DNA from: Liolophura sinensis
Taxonomy: Eukaryota; Mollusca; Polyplacophora; Chitonida; Chitonidae
Assembly (NCBI RefSeq): GCF_032854445.1
Contig: NC_088307.1
Location: 2,728,001 to 2,792,000 of the forward strand
Length of the DNA stretch: 64,000 nt
Direction of reading: 5' to 3'
How positions within the stretch are numbered: the stretch's first letter is position 1; the number at the start of each line of letters is the position of its first letter. The notes beneath the pieces are model-generated. The model worked only from the letters and a program-made list of their open reading frames with translations. It did no database searches and was not told the origin of the DNA. A program made the position numbers and the translations under genes. This document shows, piece by piece, positions 41,901 to 47,248 of the stretch.

Positions 41901-43716
41901 ATGCCTACTGGTATTTCTTGTCCAGTCCATATACTGTTATAATGACTGTACATGTCTACTGGTATTTCTTGTCCAGTCCATACACTGTTATAATGACTGT
42001 ACATGCCTACTGATATTTCTTGTTCAATCCATATACTGTTATAATGACTGTACATGCCTACTGGTATTTCTTGTCCAGTCCATATACTGTTATATTAACT
42101 GTACATGCCCACTGGTATTTCTTGTTCAATCCATATACTGTTATATTGACTGTACATGCCTACTGGTATTTCTTGTTCAATCCATATACTGTTATAATGA
42201 CTGTACATGCCTACTAGTATTTCTTGTCCGTCCATATACTGTTATAATGACTGTACATGCCTACTGGTATTTCTTGTCCAGTCCATACACTGTTTATAAT
42301 GACTGTACATGCCTACTGGTATTACTTGTCCNNNNNNNNNNNNNNNNNNNNNNNNNNNNNNNNNNNNNNNNNNNNNNNNNNNNNNNNNNNNNNNNNNNNN
42401 NNNNNNNNNNNNNNNNNNNNNNNNNNNNNNNNNNNNNNNNNNNNNNNNNNNNNNNNNNNNNNNNNNNNNNNNNNNNNNNNNNNNNNNNNNNNNNNNNNNN
42501 NNNNNNNNNNNNNNNNNNNNNNNNNNNNNNNCTTGTCCAGTCCATACACTGTTATAATGACTGTACATGCCTACTGGTATGTCTTGTCCAGTCCATACAC
42601 TGTTATAATGACTGTACATGCCCACTGGTATGTCTTGTCCAGTCCATACACTGTTATAATGACTATACATACCTACTGGTATGTCTTGTCCAGTCCATAC
42701 ACTGTTAAATGACTGTACATGCCCACTGGTATGTCTTGTCCAGTCCATACACTGTTATAATGACTATACATGCCACTGGTATGTCTTGTCCAGTCCATAC
42801 ACTGTTATAATGACTGTACATGCCCACTGGTATTTCTTGTTCAATCCATATGCTGTTATAATGACTGTACATGCCTACTGGTATTTCTTGTCCAGTCGAT
42901 ACACTGTTATAATGAGTGTACATGCCTACTGATATTTCTTGTTCAATCCATGTACTGTTATAATGAGTGTACATGCCTACTGATATTTCTTGTTCAATCC
43001 ATATACTGTTATATTGACTGTACATGCCTACTGGTATTTCTTGTTCAATTCATATACTGTTATATTGACTGTACAATGCCTACTACTACTTCAATCCATA
43101 TACTGGGGTATTACATGGGTATTGTAACTGCGAAAAATGAAAGACTCTTTTTGACTCCATATTTTGGCACTTTATTTTGCCATCATCAGAACTGTTCTCC
43201 TGATGATGGCAACATAAAGTGACTTCAAATGAGTCTTCTGTTTTTTCGGAGTTATGTTACTTGTGTATTACGTTAAACTAATCAGTGGAACACAAGGTTT
43301 CTCAGGCATTTTTATCTTATATGAAGTATGAAGTGTTGGGAACAAGATGTTGAGTAAAACCAATATCAATGTTTATGGGGCATTGATGTCAGTAAAGAGG
43401 TCAACAACGCTCATGTGACAGCTTGCGATGTTTAATGTTAATTGAAGACCATTGTTCTTCCATCAGCGTGGGGTGCGTATGTGTGTCTTTATGTCTGAAA
43501 GTTTGTCAGTGACATGCTGAAAGTCAGTGGTTTTACCCAAGCATTCTGTTTCCTTCACCCATAAAACTGAAAAAATATGCTACACTCAAATGAATAAATG
43601 AGTAAGTAAAATAAGTATATGTTTTGTACTCTCCATTTCAGCAAGGAAAGGCAAAATTCGTCTTAATAGGAAGCAAACTCAAAATGATGGAGTCCAGTAG
43701 CAGCGATTCAAATTAA
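9291..43716 (+). CDS. RBM18: RNA-binding protein 18, RRM protein (6 coding exons, one junction unresolved)
   Basis: Single-RRM protein of poorly known function, presumed to bind RNA. Exons: 9291-9302 (MSGL, inferred), 30772-30866, 38726-38852, 39982-40068, 40487-40560, 43642-43716. RNP2 is LWVGNL (residues 25-30) and RNP1 is RGYCFVSY (67-74); [20 protein letters not shown] and WAHA follow, very close to vertebrate RBM18. The last exon encodes [15 protein letters not shown] and ends ...SDSN, matching the family's AIEAKLKMM region with a shorter tail. Exon 1 is chosen because ATG-TCG-GGA-TTG is followed by GTAAGT, its phase fits exon 2, and it faces MRRF. The acceptor-to-donor phases of exons 1-4 agree; exon 5 ends in phase 2, but the homologous frame of exon 6 needs phase 0, so a base is missing or extra, or a micro-exon was missed. 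Intron 1 would be 21.5 kb and contains a heat-shock gene. Confidence 0.9.
9551..9650 (+). repeat. tRNA-like head joined to a 22-bp hairpin
   Basis: A-box-like GGTGGCCAAGTGGTCGCAGA is followed by arms 9591-9612 and 9629-9650, inverted copies of each other with two mismatches around a 16-bp loop. It lies 250 bp into RBM18 intron 1. Confidence 0.7.
9651..11669. other. RBM18 intron 1, no feature recognised
   Basis: AT-rich sequence with short open frames only. I see no domain-bearing exon, tRNA or recognised repeat copy. Confidence 0.5.
11670..14545. repeat. 99-bp satellite array, about 29 copies
   Basis: Head-to-tail units of 99 bp each (for example the same landmark at 11776, 11875 and 11974). 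Each carries TGTACATGTGTACAT, the palindrome CTACAGCTGTAG in most copies, TGGCCTAAGGG (fits a pol III A box) and the short dyad GACCGTCGGTC. Copies differ by a few bases, and runs of neighbouring copies share variants such as GTCCTTCTAAAAG, a sign of recent local duplication. The last unit passes into the SINE-B copy at 14546. Confidence 0.95.
14546..14795 (+). mobile_element. SINE-B copy abutting the 99-bp satellite
   Basis: It matches the copy at 62755-63086: TGCCTTGCTTGGTGCTCGAC, GAGGTTAGAGCAAGGAAACA, TGTCATATGACTGAAA, CAAGCATACATACATA. Its 5' head is the final satellite unit. The middle is altered by a G run. Confidence 0.85.
14861..14942. repeat. (GT)n(AT)n(AC)n(AT)n compound microsatellite
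   Basis: The GT and AC blocks flank an AT block symmetrically, so the locus can fold into a hairpin or cruciform. Confidence 0.95.
14943..16344. other. RBM18 intron 1, no feature recognised
   Basis: No supported gene or repeat. There is a weak local duplication of GGAGARTTCTAGATTTGCA (near 15691 and 15773) and a short poly-T/poly-G run near 16220-16246. Confidence 0.45.
16345..16546 (+). mobile_element. SINE-A copy
   Basis: CTGTATGTGGGAAGGTCTGA, CCTGCGGATGGTCATGGGTT, GTATAAGTGAAACATTCTTA and an (AATA)n tail identify the family. The tRNA-like head is mostly missing. Confidence 0.88.
16547..17733. other. RBM18 intron 1, upstream flank of the heat-shock gene
   Basis: No exon or clear repeat seen apart from poly-T runs near 17550 and 17685. 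Confidence 0.45.
17734..17768 (+). promoter_or_regulatory. Candidate heat-shock element plus TATA box
   Basis: GGAAACTTCTGGAT at 17734-17747 fits three alternating nGAAn units (GAA, TTC, then GAt with one mismatch). TATAAAA follows at 17762-17768. A start about 30 bp downstream would give a 5' UTR of roughly 190 nt before the small heat-shock ORF. The spacing is typical of metazoan hsp promoters; function is inferred. Confidence 0.55.
17983..18603 (+). CDS. Small heat-shock protein, alpha-crystallin family (intronless)
   Basis: ATP-independent chaperone that should hold unfolding proteins in the cytosol as large oligomers. The 206-aa ORF is uninterrupted. The start is the ATG at 17983; the codon just before it is GTG. 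Residues 1-117 are a variable N-terminal arm rich in W, P and H. The alpha-crystallin domain spans about 118-194: [17 protein letters not shown] opens it, [10 protein letters not shown] carries the conserved Arg strand, and [13 protein letters not shown] is the signature end. The C-terminal tail has IPI (201-203), the I-x-I/V motif that docks onto neighbouring domains. A candidate heat-shock element and TATA box lie about 220-250 bp upstream. It sits on the same strand inside the inferred first intron of RBM18. The orthologue name (CRYAB/HSPB-like) cannot be assigned with confidence. Confidence 0.95.
   Translation: MALSRYVPISFEDERDLWRPNLSLEPSWISPQYNRWSLDRSPRFQPHHQHHTDLVPFSNQRLAPIRDFDQELRQLSNNMSRMYQDMLTLVPSKALPTDIHMNEELRMDNPIVTDMNGKKKFQLQFDVRQFRPEEISLTTSDNILTVHACHEEKSEGKSAFREYKRQYTIPPVVSAQALTSKLSHNGILSIEAPVHMSDTMIPIKHQ
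18604..19285. other. 3' flank of the heat-shock gene
   Basis: Probable 3' UTR and intron sequence. No further coding potential was recognised, and no AATAAA is seen close to the stop codon. Confidence 0.4.
19286..19490 (-). mobile_element. MITE-D copy, both ends intact
   Basis: It begins TACCCTAAACGACC and ends GGTCATTTAGGGTA, so the ends are inverted copies and the element is bounded by TA on each side, as expected for Tc1/mariner-type target duplication. The 205 bp between contain no ORF. The interior is in the reverse orientation relative to the copies at 28653 and 44069. Confidence 0.85.
19491..21263. other. RBM18 intron 1, no feature recognised
   Basis: Only short open frames; one near 20442-20852 is poly-T/TCTG-rich and has no domain. 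No tRNA or dispersed repeat was identified. Confidence 0.4.
21264..21390 (+). mobile_element. SINE-E copy (fragment)
   Basis: It contains GCCAAAGGTTGGTGGTTTAC, CACTCCAGTG, AAGTGAAAAAGTTTTGAGTA and TGGCGTTA, the landmarks shared with 23978-24150, 38995-39215 and 43440-43615. Confidence 0.75.
21425..21652 (+). mobile_element. SINE-A copy, B box present
   Basis: GAGTTCAAGTCCAGCTCATG is followed by GGCCGTACGTGGGAAGGTCT, GGATGGTCGTGGGTTTCC, TATAAGTGAAATATTCTTGA and an AAATA tail. This is one of the better preserved copies. Confidence 0.92.
21653..22924. other. RBM18 intron 1, G-rich tract only
   Basis: Nothing coding. A tract at 22405-22436 (GGGGAGGGGGGGGAGGGGG) could form a G-quadruplex. Confidence 0.5.
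22925..23000. repeat. 22-bp tandem repeat, about 3.5 copies
   Basis: Copies of CACTGACAAAGACAGCCAGT plus GC lie head to tail. Confidence 0.93.
23216..23442 (+). mobile_element. SINE-B copy
   Basis: ACTGAGAGGTTAGAGCCAGG, GTCTGGTGTCTTCAGCATGA, CAGTGGTGGCAGCACTTTAG and GCACACCTAATGACTGTTCA match the element at 62755-63086. Confidence 0.88.
23474..23531 (+). mobile_element. SINE-A 3' end fragment
   Basis: Only the terminal module remains: AACATTCTTGAGTACGACGT, AAAATACCGATC and (AAATA)n. Confidence 0.8.
23810..24150 (+). mobile_element. SINE-E copy with tRNA-like head
   Basis: The tRNA-like part has GGTTTTAGAGGCATTAACC and ACGGGTTTAAGTCAAGTC (B-box position). The body follows: GAGGATCATTTGTCTTCCAC, TTTGTCAGTGACTTGCCAAT, GGTTTACACCAGGCACTCCA. 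Confidence 0.7.
24202..24346. repeat. 21-bp tandem repeat, about 7 copies
   Basis: Unit GAGTCCAGGGTCCGTATTTCA, with GTCC/GTTT and TCC/CCC variants. Confidence 0.92.
24529..24707. repeat. 39-bp tandem repeat, 4.5 copies
   Basis: Each unit contains AAGTTGCTTGATAAATACAT followed by GTATGTATATGAAACATGT. Confidence 0.93.
24708..26810. other. RBM18 intron 1, no feature recognised
   Basis: Poly-T-rich (25986-26050) and AT-rich sequence without recognisable exons. Confidence 0.4.
26811..27055 (-). mobile_element. SINE-like family C copy
   Basis: GTGAGTGAGTGAGTG is followed by GGGTTTAACGTCGTAATCAA, TTTTTCAGTCATATGACGAC and a GC-rich body (AAGTAAGCCGCCCCGCCCGA). Its outer end resembles the 3' end of SINE-B in reverse, so the two families probably share a 3' tail. 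It is the only copy in the window. Confidence 0.6.
27056..28039. other. RBM18 intron 1, no feature recognised
   Basis: No coding or repeat signal I can support. Confidence 0.4.
28040..28248 (+). mobile_element. MITE-D copy (degenerate)
   Basis: TCTGTGAGTTCTGTTTATTTTAGAAA-type core, GATGATATTCTACTGGAAAA and a terminal GGACAAAATTTTAGATCATT. The 5' end is worn. Confidence 0.78.
28653..28870 (+). mobile_element. MITE-D copy
   Basis: GTGAGAGTTCTATTGATATA, GATGATATTCTACTGGAAAA, ATATTTTGTGACATTTACTT and the 3' end GACAAAATTTTAGGTCATTT AGGGTA are present. It lies about 50 bp upstream of the 43-bp satellite. Confidence 0.85.
28924..30131. repeat. 43-bp satellite array, 28 copies
   Basis: Head-to-tail 43-bp units containing CTCAGTTCAGCGACATGCAG and GAACTTGACGTCTTACCC. 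Copies are almost identical, with scattered CGACATG/TGACATG and CCATG/CCTTG variants. The array ends 640 bp before RBM18 exon 2. Confidence 0.96.
30132..30771. other. RBM18 intron 1, last part before exon 2
   Basis: Unique-looking sequence with CATGTACATG runs near 30420-30440 and a GT/CT microsatellite near 30443-30463. The exon 2 acceptor follows TCTGTATTTGACAG. Confidence 0.45.
31779..31820. repeat. 9-bp tandem repeat
   Basis: Four to five copies of GAGCTACCT variants; one frame reads [11 protein letters not shown] by chance. Confidence 0.7.
32290..32462 (+). mobile_element. SINE-A copy (degenerate)
   Basis: AGGCCTCTCACAAATGCATT, GTGAGTTTTAAGTCCAGATC and GTATAAGTGAAATATTATCG mark the family. 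Part of the body is deleted. Confidence 0.8.
32600..32762 (+). mobile_element. SINE-A copy, 5' truncated
   Basis: AACTGGGAAGGTCTGCCAGC, CTTTCCTCCCACCATAATGC, a GTATAAATGAAATAC segment and an (AAATA)n tail. It lies about 140 bp after the copy at 32290, in the same direction. Confidence 0.9.
33122..33950. repeat. 60-bp satellite array, about 14 copies
   Basis: Units of exactly 60 bp containing AATGGTACCACTGAGGTGTG and GTGTACCATAATGTTCCC, in RBM18 intron 2. TGGTAC and GTACCA in the same unit are inverted copies. Sixty is a multiple of 3, so a 203-aa repetitive frame is open on the minus strand, but nothing suggests a real protein. Confidence 0.95.
33951..36002. other. RBM18 intron 2, no gene recognised
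   Basis: Contains CATGTACATG runs near 34583-34610 and an imperfect tandem duplication near 35440-35578 (TTTGACAACT, ATAAGACACA, TGATACAA repeated). No exon or dispersed repeat is supported. Confidence 0.45.
36003..37641. repeat. 22-23-bp minisatellite grown inside a MITE-D copy, about 70 units
   Basis: The first 70 bp are the 5' part of MITE-D (TACCTAAGACTTTGTCC, then ACACATTTTGTCTGATTCTG). The sequence then repeats GATGATGTTAGAGAGATGTTCT and GTTGATGTTTATAGAGATGTTCT variants for 1.57 kb. The unit is the MITE's own GTTCTGTTGATGTTAGAAAG segment. Confidence 0.93.
37730..37908 (-). mobile_element. MITE-D copy (minus orientation)
   Basis: AAAAGAAGTGCATTTTTGGG, ACAAAATATTATTTTTGGTG and ATATCATCCCATGTTCCAGT are the reverse complement of the MITE body. 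It lies just beyond the minisatellite, facing the partial copy at 36003. Confidence 0.82.
38459..38683 (-). mobile_element. SINE-A copy directly upstream of RBM18 exon 3
   Basis: Minus-strand landmarks are GAGTTCAAGTCCAGCTCATG and a tRNA-like head ending GCCTCCATGGCC. The head lies about 45 bp from the exon 3 acceptor at 38725; only a CT-rich tract separates them. Confidence 0.88.
38995..39215 (+). mobile_element. SINE-E copy, RBM18 intron 3
   Basis: GGAGATCATTTGTCTTCCAC, CAGTGATTAACCCCAGCCAT, TTTCCTCCACCC and GTGAAAAAGTTTCAGGTATG. Confidence 0.7.
39216..39981. repeat. Imperfect direct duplication upstream of RBM18 exon 4
   Basis: GATTCTTTAAAGACAGAAAT and the following 30 bp occur at 39760 and again at 39881, each after a TTTTATTTTATTGT stretch. 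The remainder (39216-39740) holds nothing I recognise. Confidence 0.7.
40179..40284. repeat. 33-bp inverted repeat (hairpin), RBM18 intron 4
   Basis: Arms 40179-40211 and 40252-40284 are inverted copies with about one mismatch around a 40-bp loop. The arms contain ATTTCGATTTTATTTAAACC and its complement. It may be a short palindromic MITE. Confidence 0.88.
40695..41325. repeat. 43-bp satellite array (CCTTCCATGTACATGTAGTA), about 15 copies
   Basis: Units contain CCTTCCATGTACATGTAGTA and ATATCGTCCAAACTTGTTTA. Three copies lack the nine bases TACATGTAG. It begins about 135 bp after RBM18 exon 5. Confidence 0.94.
41683..43100. repeat. 51-bp satellite array interrupted by an assembly gap
   Basis: Units of 51 bp contain TATAATGACTGTACATGCCT and GGTATTTCTTGTCCAGTCCA. 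Fifty-one is 17 codons, so frames stay open for hundreds of residues on both strands; these are not taken as genes. Copies after the gap carry GGTATGTCTTG and CACTG variants, so the two sides are different sub-blocks. Confidence 0.95.
42332..42531. other. Assembly gap, exactly 200 N
   Basis: A round-number placeholder inside the 51-bp satellite. True array length is unknown. Confidence 0.99.
43127..43250. repeat. Hairpin element (inverted repeat), RBM18 intron 5
   Basis: TGCCATCATCAG and CTGATGATGGCA face each other around AACTGTTCTC, and the pairing extends outward through CACTTTATTT/ACATAAAGTG to AAGACTC/GAGTCTT. The whole behaves as one palindromic element of about 120 bp. Confidence 0.88.
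43440..43615 (+). mobile_element. SINE-E copy, just upstream of RBM18 exon 6
   Basis: AGACCATTGTTCTTCCATCA, GTTTGTCAGTGACATGCTGA, GGTTTTACCCAAGCATTCTG and a GAATAAATGAGTAAGTAAA tail. It ends less than 30 bp before the exon 6 acceptor at 43641. Confidence 0.75.
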
Positions 43717-44068
43717 CCAATGGAAATGTTGATACAGGCTCCACTGGTTGTCCATTGGATAAAAGGAAAGGCAGTGCAGGGGCTACAAATTCAAGGCCTA
43801 ATAGTACAAAATCTCAGAGAACTGCTGACAAACCGTATTCTCAGTGTTGTAGACAGTTGTAGTGAAGGACATTCTACTGGAAGTTCTGCTTCAAAAAGAG
43901 TGACAAGCAGTTTCTACAAATTGTCTGGGATGTGAGGAGAAAAAGGGAGTGATGACATCTACAGTATATACATGTGAATTAATGTGTGTTTGTGGACTGG
44001 TTTGTGTGATGTACTAAGGAGGAGTGAATGGACTGCTAGATCTCTGGAGCAACAAGCGATCAGGGTAG
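43717..44068 (+). other. Probable RBM18 3' UTR
   Basis: It directly follows the TAA at 43714-43716. A 71-aa open frame here (43720-43935) has no domain. No AATAAA lies close by. Confidence 0.45.
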
Positions 44069-44285
44069 TACCCTAAGTGACCTCTAATTTCGTCCATGAC
44101 TAAGCTGATCATTTTTCCAGAATCTGAGAGTTTTATTGATTTTAGAAAGGTGTTCTTAGGTTGTTTGGAAGGGTAGGATGATATCCTACTAGACAAATGT
44201 AAGTTTCAGCTCTAAAAGTAATATCTTGTTACATTTATTTGTTTCCAAAGATGCACTTGGTTGGTCAGAATTTTAGGTCATTTAA
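44069..44285 (+). mobile_element. MITE-D copy
   Basis: It starts TACCCTAAGTGACCTCTAAT, with a CTGAGAGTTTTATTGATTTT core and a terminal CAGAATTTTAGGTCATTTA. Close to full length. Confidence 0.85.
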
Positions 44286-44297
44286 AGAAGTATTTCC

Positions 44298-44376
44298 CAA
44301 GTTTGTCACACTGGGACTTGAACTCAGATCGCTGCAGCCCAAAGGCAGAAATGTACCAACTGAGCTAGAGGGAAGT
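44298..44376 (-). repeat. tRNA-like relic
   Basis: Minus strand: an A box in CTCTAGCTCAGTTGGTACAT and a B box in CTGAGTTCAAGTCCCAGTG are both near perfect. The acceptor ends do not pair, so it reads as a tRNA pseudogene or a SINE head without a body. Confidence 0.6.
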
Positions 44377-44493
44377 GCTCATTAGTTACTGCAAGTAAAG
44401 AACAAGAAAGCTGCCTCTGTTACATACATACATACATACATATGCTATGTGACTTATGATTGTGTTCGTGATTTTGGGGGGATTTTGAGGACT

Positions 44494-44757
44494 TTACTTA
44501 TTTATTTGATTGGTGTTCTACTTATTCATGAATATTTCACTTATACAAAGAGGGCCAGCATTATGGTGGGAGAAAACCGAGCAGAACCCGCGGGAGACCC
44601 ATGACCATCTGCAGGTTGCTGCCAGACCTTCTCCCGTACAGCTGGAGAGGAAGCCAGCATGAGTTGGCCTTGAACTCACAGCGACTGCATCGGTGGAAGG
44701 CTCCTGGGTCATTGCTCTGCAATAGCGTGCTAACCACCTTGGGCCACAGAGGAACCA
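44494..44757 (-). mobile_element. SINE-A copy, close to full length
   Basis: On the minus strand it runs from the tRNA-like head (GGTTCCTCTGTGGCCCAAGG, GTTAGCACGC) through the body to an (AAATA)n tail. It is the best single copy for describing the family (about 260 bp). Confidence 0.93.
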
Positions 44758-45651
44758 AGGGACTTTATACACTGTTGAAGTGATTTGATGGGGCAGCATA
44801 TTTTAATATCACAATCTGTGATTTAACCAAGCTGTTTGTTACATTGCCCTGGGATGTGTTTGGCCATATAGTCATGTACATGCATCTGTTAATTCTCCAG
44901 AATTCTCATGTATCTTCACAAAATTGCTGAAATTGTTTTAATAACGTCTGTGGGTAGCCTATTGAAATATAAAAATTGTCAGACAAGTCTCAAGTTCAAA
45001 TCCAGTTCTTATTCTCATTTTTGACTGAAGATTTGTTTCAGCCGCTGTCGTTTAAGAGGAATATGTTCAGCCTCAGATTAACATTAAATTCGTTTTATAA
45101 AAGTCACATAAAGTTGGTTTTATAAAGGTCAGATTAACATAAAGTTTTGTTTTATAAAATTCAGATTAACATAAAGTTGGTTTTAAAATGATCAGATTAA
45201 CAATTGTTTTTAAGAATGTGAGAACATTGTACATTGTTATCTTGCAAAAATCTGAATTGAAGCTGGTAAGGACAAATACTGATCAATGTAACAATCGGAT
45301 GGCCTAATAACAGACAGATATGAAGTTTACCATTTGTCAACCTATTTTAAGAATGAGGTAGCTTGTCCAGATGAACTTCTCTTTTACTTTTATTACTTGT
45401 ATCAGAATTTCAGATTTACGGGTTTTGTATTCCAGCAGGTAAAAACTTTACTATTGTACAACAGCTGTGGTGTGATTCACATGTAGGCCTATTTTGTCGA
45501 CTTAAATAAAGACTGAGAGTTTTGTACCGTATGAATTGAAAAACAGCTTTGTTATTGGTATTTCATGCGAGGTTATTTCGAAATTCCTTTCACTAGTGAT
45601 TTCGGGACGTTGCTCAGACATATATCAGTCAAAAACTCGTATATTTTGTTT
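44758..45651. repeat. Intergenic DNA with a short approximately 40-bp tandem repeat
   Basis: At 45070-45205 the motifs AGATTAACATAAAGTT and GGTTTTATAAA recur three to four times. The rest of the interval holds nothing recognised. Confidence 0.65.
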
Positions 45652-45907
45652 ATTTGTTTGATTCGTGTTAACGCCATATTGGTACTCAGGAATATTTCAC
45701 TTATTTGACTGGGGCCAGTGTTATAGTGGGTGGAAAGCCAGGCAGTGCCCGGTGGAAACCCATGTCCATCAATCTGCTGGTATTTAGAACACCTTCCCAC
45801 ATGTAGTCGAAGGGATAGCCAGCATGGGCTGGACTTGAATTCACAGTGACTGCATTGGTGAGAGGCTTCTGGCTCCAAAGACTCATATAATCTGACTAGA
45901 GGGCCAC
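45652..45907 (-). mobile_element. SINE-A copy (degenerate, near full length)
   Basis: Minus-strand GAATTCAAGTCCAGCCCATG, GGGAAGGTGTTCT, GGGTTTCCACCGGGCACTGC and AAGTGAAATATTCCTGAGTA. Confidence 0.87.
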
Positions 45908-46567
45908 AATACAATCCAAAAGCTACAACAGTGTCAGAACATTTTTATTTTAAAAAATGGGTAAAATGATAGTGATCAAGGTTGTTTGGATTGTTTTCCC
46001 CCTATTTCTGCAAACTTTGCAGTGTATTAATACATTTTCGTACGTCTCACTGGATGACATGGAAACAAAATATTTCTGTCATTTCCACTTTTGCCTGACC
46101 TTTCATGCAGGAACACCTGTCATTGCTCACATTTGGCCACAAGTTCAATGCTTTCCATGTCATATCGGGGAAAATTGCCTCACCTGACGTTATATCTGCA
46201 TGACTCAATGTCACCTCAATAGACAAACTTTATGGAAATTGGCAAAGATGTGTTTCAGGACACATTAGTATATTTGTGAAATAATGTCATTTGTCAATAG
46301 GCCTACAGGTATACCTTTGGAATCCTGGGTTTTGCTATAGACCCTATTCCTCAGGGTTTCTTTTAAGAAAAAACTGCAACTACATTGCTGGTATTCATAT
46401 TAACACTATCTAGGTGTAAAGCTTAAGCTGTTGGCTCACTGTGTATGGTAGCTGGCTACACCCTTAACAGATAAGATAATGTGTTCAAAACCAGCTCTCT
46501 GTGGTCCATCTGTACATTTGTCTGGTATCTGGCAAAGGTTTATACTGGTTTCAGTCACCCTTAATAT
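45908..46567. other. Intergenic DNA, nothing firm
   Basis: A 76-aa frame at 45957-46187 starts with a hydrophobic stretch and is Cys-rich, but has no supporting context. A tRNA/SINE-like fragment may lie near 46430-46560. Confidence 0.4.
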
Positions 46568-47080
46568 TTATTGCCGCCATATAGCTTCGAAACTTATCTG
46601 TTAAAGCATTCTGCTACCCATCACTATGTGACTAGAGCAACTCAACTGGATTATAATAGACCTATGTACAGAACGAACTTATCATACTTCTCGTTAAGAA
46701 CGATTTGCCCTGGAGAATGGAATAAACTACCCACCACTCTGTGTATTATAAATTCCACATCTCTTTTTAAATCCAGACCTTGAGCAATTTGATTAAGATG
46801 CATTTTGGTTGCTTATGAAGGTTAATGAAAAAAAAAAGTTCCCTAAAGTTCCTCTTCCTAAAGTCTTATGCTTCCTGATTCGTTACCACATATGCCTATA
46901 TATGCCTGTAATATCATTACCATTAATCTATGAATATACTCTATAATATAACATTCTACTTTTCATAGGATAGGAAAAGATCTTGTGAGCTTTATTCCTA
47001 CCAAATGTATCACTCATATATACCTATGTATTTAATTTAAGGTTTATGGTGATTAAAAAATGAAATGAAATGAAATAACT
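46568..47080 (+). mobile_element. 3' end of a non-LTR retrotransposon (LINE)
   Basis: The frame 46571-46783 reads HYVTRATQLDYNRPMYRTNL, then SYFSLRTICPGEWNKLP, the pattern found at the extreme C-terminus of LINE reverse transcriptases (R-T-x-x-x-x-F-S-x-R, then W-N-x-L-P). A 270-bp AT-rich 3' UTR follows and ends in (TGAAA)n at 47059-47077, a typical short-repeat tail. The rest of the polymerase is absent, so this is a 5'-truncated dead copy. It lies directly upstream of the C1orf52-like gene. Confidence 0.75.
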
Positions 47081-47248
47081 CCATGTACCTCCATGTAGTT
47101 AACATTGCATAGACACATTTTTCTTTTAATTTATTATTTTTTTTAGATTGTAGTGAAATAGATATTGATGTCAGGTATGTTGCCCCGAGTATTCTCCCTG
47201 GATAGTAATTCTTCAGACAAAGGAGGTCACAAAGTTGAGTGCTGGAAA

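Noticed and set aside
41593-42708. 371-aa plus-strand open frame through the gap
   Set aside because: It is the 51-bp satellite plus 200 N translated; the frame is open because 51 is divisible by 3.
43720-43935. 71-aa frame after RBM18
   Set aside because: It lies in the probable 3' UTR and has no recognised motif.
44298-44376. Functional tRNA gene on the minus strand
   Set aside because: A and B boxes are good, but the acceptor stem does not pair and the anticodon arm is poor; more likely a relic or SINE head.
45957-46187. 76-aa frame with a signal-peptide-like start and several Cys
   Set aside because: No homologue recognised, no splice sites or repeated domain pattern, and AT-rich codon use like the flanks; probably chance.
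47165-47248. Upstream in-frame extension of the C1orf52-like protein (28 codons)
   Set aside because: The frame is open, but relatives begin just before the KDPxxYF motif, so the ATG at 47249 is the better start.
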